Assembly (NCBI RefSeq): GCF_024138395.1
Contig: NZ_JAMYDU010000007.1
Coordinates: 175,039-239,038, forward strand
Length of the DNA: 64,000 nt
Reading direction: 5' to 3'
Source: Pseudomonas mandelii
GTDB taxonomy: Bacteria; Pseudomonadota; Gammaproteobacteria; Pseudomonadales; Pseudomonadaceae
Under the pieces are notes generated by a model. It worked only from the letters and a program-made list of their open reading frames with translations. It made no database searches and was not told where the DNA came from. Positions 61,100 through 64,000 of the stretch are shown one piece after another; the first letter of the stretch is position 1; the number at the start of each line of letters is the position of its first letter. Made by a program: the position numbers and the translations under genes.

Positions 61100-61841
61100 T
61101 TTTCTCTGCCTCGGTTAGGAGCTTTATAAGCTCAAGATGATCATAGGTCTCAGGTACCAGGTCGTCAATCTGGTCGACGGTCACATCACCTGCGTAGGCG
61201 GCATCAGTCCCATCAGTATTTTTGATAAGTAAATTCACGACCAGATGCTCCCCATAGGATTGTCTGATGTCGACAATGTTCCTTCTAGCTGCCAGATACT
61301 GTCTGACGAACTCACCCATAGGAATGTTGCGGCCTTCAGTTATCTCCCTGGCCCTTACGAACTGCCAGGCCAATTCCGGCCTTTGATAAACGTACATAAT
61401 CTGGGCGAACCTTCGGTTACCCAAGACCCTGTCAATATTGCGTCTTGCGACACCTATATTTGCCATCGTCCCGTCAAGAATGAACGAAATTCGTTTCTCA
61501 AAAGCTCGATCTACCACCTTTTCGAGAATTTTCGTGACCGCCCTCTGAAACAGATAAGAGTTACAACCCGTGTAGCCTGGGATCAAGGTCCTGAAGTCAT
61601 CAGGATCTATGCGAAGCACCCGTTGAGCCTCATATTCTTCATCACCCTCTTCAAAAAATTCGACGAAGGCCTTAGAAATCTCAGTTTTCCCAGCCCCGGG
61701 CGACCCGGCCATAAAAACCGTTATAGGGAAATCCTCTGGTGCAAAGATGCTGGTGTCAGCAATTGCCCTTGCAAGAGAAGCCCTATTGGCCCGAGCAAAC
61801 TCAAAGGCAGCCTCTTCTGTCTCTTTTTCTTCGGGGGTCAT
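61086..61841 (-). CDS. zeta toxin family protein (UNAG kinase-like)
   Basis: A 251-residue protein of the zeta/PezT family. TVFMAGSPGAGKTEISKAFVEFF carries the Walker A (G46-T53), followed by RVLRIDPDDFRTLIPGY and ISFILDGTMANIGVARRNIDRVL. REITEGRNIPMGEFVRQYLAARRNI completes the kinase core. Zeta toxins phosphorylate UDP-N-acetylglucosamine and block cell-wall synthesis. The start at 61841 is chosen because residues upstream in the same frame do not look protein-like. No epsilon antitoxin is upstream; the only candidate partner is the overlapping 60-residue gene. AT-rich codon use. Confidence 0.85.
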   Translation of the reverse strand: MTPEEKETEEAAFEFARANRASLARAIADTSIFAPEDFPITVFMAGSPGAGKTEISKAFVEFFEEGDEEYEAQRVLRIDPDDFRTLIPGYTGCNSYLFQRAVTKILEKVVDRAFEKRISFILDGTMANIGVARRNIDRVLGNRRFAQIMYVYQRPELAWQFVRAREITEGRNIPMGEFVRQYLAARRNIVDIRQSYGEHLVVNLLIKNTDGTDAAYAGDVTVDQIDDLVPETYDHLELIKLLTEAEKNECS

Positions 61842-62159
61842 TTGAAGCTCGCAATTCGTTTGGTTCAACCTAACATTTAGATCGCCTCTAGACCATCCAC
61901 CTGCCTGTACGACTCGTGCACAAGATAATTCAACATCGCCAGAGGCTCCTTGTTTAAGCACCCTCGAAGTTACGTCCTGAAAGCTACAAAACCTTACGCC
62001 ATTGCCTACGGCTGCACCAGAATCCGCCGGCTTGTGCGCCTGGAGCCCCGCCGGTAACTTGATTCGTATCACTGATTCCCAGTGATCGGGTTTAGCAGCC
62101 CGGCTAGTCATTCACGGTTGCACATGTCTTATCCAGTCAGGCATTCGCCTGCACTTGAT

Positions 62160-62289
62160 GGTGGCTGTGCGCATGGCACCTTCGGGTGCGCCGGGATTTG
62201 GGTGACTAACCGGTCTGCTAACTTGCGCACAGCTGCCACCCTTTCGTTTAGCAGCGAGATGGTTGCGGCCTCACTAGAGGTTAGTCACC
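62160..62289 (+). promoter_or_regulatory. highly structured leader upstream of DUF6124 gene
   Basis: GGTGGCTGTGCGCA (62160-62173) pairs with TGCGCACAGCTGCCACC (62224-62240) as a 14-bp stem with a 3-base bulge. Inside it is a GCACC-TTCG-GGTGC hairpin with a UUCG-type loop (62176-62189). The loop also contains GGTGACTAACC (62201-62211), perfectly complementary to GGTTAGTCACC (62279-62289), which ends at the base before the ATG. CTGCTAA (62215-62221) and TTAGCAG (62248-62254) pair as well. The alternative pairings suggest a translation switch or pseudoknot. Confidence 0.65.
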
Positions 62290-62649
62290 ATGTTCAAGAT
62301 AACGCCGAACCCGCCGGTCACAGACCCGGCGTCCCCCTACGAATCTCTCGACTCAAAGAAGCTCAACGAAGCCGCCGAACGCGCCCTCAACTTCCACTTC
62401 CCGTCGAATGCCGACATCAAAGCCACCGCGCGTACACCCAGCACGATGCTTTCCGTGAACCCAGAAGCCACAGCCGAAACCCTGGCGGTTTTTTTGGTTG
62501 AGACGCTGGCCTCGGTCGATGTGATGGTCCATCAGTTGGCGGATCATCTGGAGGGTGAATCGCGCTACGCCCTGCTGGGCATTTCAAACAGCATTATGGT
62601 GGCGGAGATCACCGCGAACCGGGTGCTGGATAAAATCGATACCCCTTAG
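62290..62649 (+). CDS. DUF6124 family protein
   Basis: A 119-residue Pseudomonas protein of the DUF6124/DUF3077 type: MFKITPNPPVTDPASPYESLDSKKLNEAAERALNFHF, then VNPEATAETLAVFLVETLASVDVMVHQLADHLEG and a hydrophobic C-terminal helix. Function unknown; many copies occur per genome and are often preceded by similar structured leaders. The ribosome-binding site AGAGG (62275-62279) abuts the leader element that can pair with the start region. A REP follows the stop. Confidence 0.85.
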   Translation: MFKITPNPPVTDPASPYESLDSKKLNEAAERALNFHFPSNADIKATARTPSTMLSVNPEATAETLAVFLVETLASVDVMVHQLADHLEGESRYALLGISNSIMVAEITANRVLDKIDTP

Positions 62650-62670
62650 AAATGTGAACTCCATTCCTCT

Positions 62671-62751
62671 GTAGGAGCGAGGCTTGCCCGCGAAGGCGTC
62701 AGGTCTGGCACACCGCGTTATCGTTCTTCGCGGGCAAGCCTCGCTCCTACA
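62671..62751. repeat. REP palindrome
   Basis: GTAGGAGCGAGGCTTGCCCGCGAAGG and CTTCGCGGGCAAGCCTCGCTCCTAC: one full hairpin of the family also seen at 44.2 and 47.9 kb. Confidence 0.85.
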
Positions 62752-62790
62752 GGGGATGCGTTGTAGCTGGATTAGGTCTTTTCTGCCATT

Positions 62791-62810
62791 TGGCACTATA
62801 GTTTATGCCA
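62791..62810. promoter_or_regulatory. candidate operator/promoter of the Xre-RES pair
   Basis: TGGCA-N10-TGCCA encloses TATAGT (62797-62802), a good -10 element. Type II antitoxins of the Xre family usually bind such dyads at their own promoter, so autoregulation is likely. Confidence 0.6.
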
Positions 62811-62834
62811 GATGACAAAGTGGCGGAGGCTGCC

Positions 62835-63410
62835 ATGAGCGCCAAGAAAAAAGATGTTGTAGTCGACGAGGCTGTCAAAGATGCCAGCCCAAAAAGAAAG
62901 GTTAAACCACGCGAATCCAATGTTGCCGTAACCGTCTTGAGTAATGGCGAGCGTGCGGCGAAGGTGACAATGCCGGGTTCGAGTCGCGTGCCCCCAATGG
63001 TAGCGGTCTTGCTTTCTGGAAAAAATAGCGATGATCGTATGGAGATATACAGGGCCGTTAAAAACGGTTTCCCGCTGCAGTCGGTGCTCGACATGATCGA
63101 AAACAGCGAGGTGTATAAGCAACGCGGCGTGCTGTCGAAAATCGTTGGTGCGTCTGATCGCACGCTTGCGCGGCGATTGAAAACGCCCAATGAGGCGTTG
63201 ACCGCGGAGCAAAGCACGCGAGCGCTCAACTATGCGGAGGTCTTGGAAAAGGCAACGGAGGTGCTGGGTTCGCGTGAGCTTGCCGAGCAGTGGATGGTCA
63301 AACCTGCGCGGGGCCTGGATGGTGAAATTCCCATCGACCTGATTTCAAATTCGGTCGGGTATGAGTTGGTGACTGACTTTCTGACGCGCATTGAGTACGG
63401 GGTCTATTGA
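62835..63410 (+). CDS. Xre/ParS-type antitoxin (DUF2384 / MbcA-like)
   Basis: A 191-residue antitoxin. After a lysine-rich N-terminal tail comes the ParS/MbcA/Xre toxin-binding region: GVLSKIVGASDRTLARRLKTPNEALTAEQSTRALNYAEVLEKATEVLG (from about residue 96) and a C-terminal AEQWMVKPARGLDGEIPIDLISNSVGYELVTDFLTRIEYGVY, where GxxPxDLI is typical. The ATG at 62835 has GGAGG six bases upstream; an ATG at 62805 lies almost on the -10 element. It neutralises the RES toxin encoded next, whose start overlaps the stop by one base. Confidence 0.92.
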   Translation: MSAKKKDVVVDEAVKDASPKRKVKPRESNVAVTVLSNGERAAKVTMPGSSRVPPMVAVLLSGKNSDDRMEIYRAVKNGFPLQSVLDMIENSEVYKQRGVLSKIVGASDRTLARRLKTPNEALTAEQSTRALNYAEVLEKATEVLGSRELAEQWMVKPARGLDGEIPIDLISNSVGYELVTDFLTRIEYGVY

Positions 63411-63907
63411 TGGCTAAAGACCCTTTGAGCAGTGAGATTCACTTCTGGCGCCTTGATCCTGCTGAGCATGCCCCCACCTGGAATTCGGGCGTGGGCGCTG
63501 AAAAAGTCGGTGGGCGCTGGAACCCTAAGGGTATGCCCACGGTTTATGCAGCCCTGGATGCCTCCACGGCCATCCTTGAAGTTGCAGTGCATAAAGATTT
63601 CGACGCGCTGGATTGCAAACCCCATCGTCTTACACAGGCCCGTGTGCTGAACCCGTCCAGGATTTATGTGGTGCAGCCCAAAAGCATTGCAAACTCTCAT
63701 TGGCTGGTACCGGGTACCCCAAGTCGCAGCCAGCAACAGTTCGGTGCGGACCTGTTAAGTGTGTACCCCTTTGTGCTGGTCCCTTCCAGTGTCTCGCCGC
63801 ATAGCTGGAATTTGTTGATGAACCCGCAATTGGCTAATGGGTTGTACGAGTTGGTGTTGCAAGAGCCTTTTGCCCTTGATGGGCGGCTGAATAAGCCATC
63901 GCCATAA
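63410..63907 (+). CDS. RES domain NAD+-degrading toxin
   Basis: A 165-residue RES toxin that depletes NAD+ by phosphorolysis or hydrolysis. The family residues are visible: R in VGGRWNPKGMPTVYAALDASTAILEV, Y and E in the same block, and the S of SSVSPHSWNLLMNP. It starts at 63410, sharing one base with the antitoxin stop (TGATG), the normal coupled layout. Size is usual. The pair forms a type II toxin-antitoxin module that can induce dormancy or block phage. Confidence 0.92.
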   Translation: MAKDPLSSEIHFWRLDPAEHAPTWNSGVGAEKVGGRWNPKGMPTVYAALDASTAILEVAVHKDFDALDCKPHRLTQARVLNPSRIYVVQPKSIANSHWLVPGTPSRSQQQFGADLLSVYPFVLVPSSVSPHSWNLLMNPQLANGLYELVLQEPFALDGRLNKPSP

Positions 63908-63923
63908 AGATGCCTTCGCGGGC

Positions 63924-64000
63924 AATGCCAGTCAGTTAAGCAATTTCAGCCGCGACGCACTCTTTGTAGCAGCTGGCGAAGCCTGCGTTCGGCTGCGAAG
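63924..64000. repeat. conserved 40-bp module plus REP, cut by the window edge
   Basis: 63924-63963 is the exact reverse complement of 1268-1307. Immediately after it begins a REP of the same family (GTAGCAGCTGGCGAAGCC, 63965 on), continuing past the window end. The composite unit therefore occurs at both ends of this window in opposite orientation. Confidence 0.85.

Noticed and set aside
61842..62111. A 90-residue N-terminal extension of the zeta toxin
   Set aside because: The translation looks non-coding and the zeta kinase fold is complete from 61841.
1..64000. tRNA or rRNA genes and prophage modules
   Set aside because: I looked for cloverleaf, rRNA and phage structural signatures and saw none; this is by eye only and not a scan with a covariance model.

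Overview
The window looks like chromosome from a fluorescent Pseudomonas (P. fluorescens group). The reasons are a GC-rich core, several P. fluorescens-type REP palindromes, a FleN-like ATPase, DUF6124 and DUF2986 genes, and an E. coli YfaP-like gene. This is inference from gene content and repeats; no rRNA, tRNA, plasmid or phage structural gene was seen.

Layout. 0-3.6 kb: end of a yfa-type periplasmic operon, a REP pair, an NmrA-like oxidoreductase and a MATE pump. 3.7-16 kb: an accessory stretch of single, mostly unrelated small genes (nucleotidyltransferase, NIPSNAP, GNAT, GFA, P-loop kinase, lipoproteins, PRC-barrel). It is littered with a ~55-60 bp palindromic repeat, has one integron attC-like site, and holds an AT-rich two-gene operon pairing an unusual HxG Fe/2-oxoglutarate enzyme (halogenase-like active site) with a LysE-type exporter. 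16-25.6 kb: SYLF protein, a second LysE exporter with an AraC regulator, tRNA methyltransferase TrmK beside an xylH remnant, aldo/keto reductase-LysR and DJ-1-TetR divergent pairs, and DUF proteins. 25.6-29.8 kb: an insertion-sequence graveyard (IS66, IS30 and IS3 fragments) around an intact carboxylesterase, then a truncated GNAT. 29.8-35.7 kb: isochorismatase, a metallo-hydrolase divergent from a GlxA-type regulator, a frameshifted zinc-ribbon gene, a DCC protein and a secreted six-repeat protein.

35.7-48 kb: mostly ordinary core genes (ArsC-like, Ppx/GppA, baeRF, cytochrome c, hydrolase, GST, thioesterase, SLATT protein, adenosine-specific kinase family, orphan FleN paralogue, cupin, AraC, CAP). 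48-53.5 kb: a carbohydrate-type catabolic unit (MFS, isomerase, Gfo/Idh/MocA) facing a LacI regulator, with a perfect 16-bp operator between them. 53.6-60.5 kb: 1-Cys peroxiredoxin, then an operon of two exported amidohydrolases, a TorF-type porin and an NCS1 permease. 60.7-64 kb: a zeta-toxin locus with a small overlapping gene, a DUF6124 gene behind a highly structured leader, and an Xre/RES toxin-antitoxin pair.

How the parts work together. Clear units are HxG enzyme + exporter; regulator-target divergent pairs at 20.9, 23.9, 31.5 and 51.9 kb; porin/permease/amidohydrolases as an uptake-and-hydrolysis route; and two toxin-type modules. The strongest candidates for undescribed biology are the halogenase-like enzyme/exporter operon, the DUF6124 leader whose loop is perfectly complementary to the bases just before the start codon, the lone attC behind a lipoprotein gene, and the dispersed repeat family confined to about 3.7-34.6 kb.
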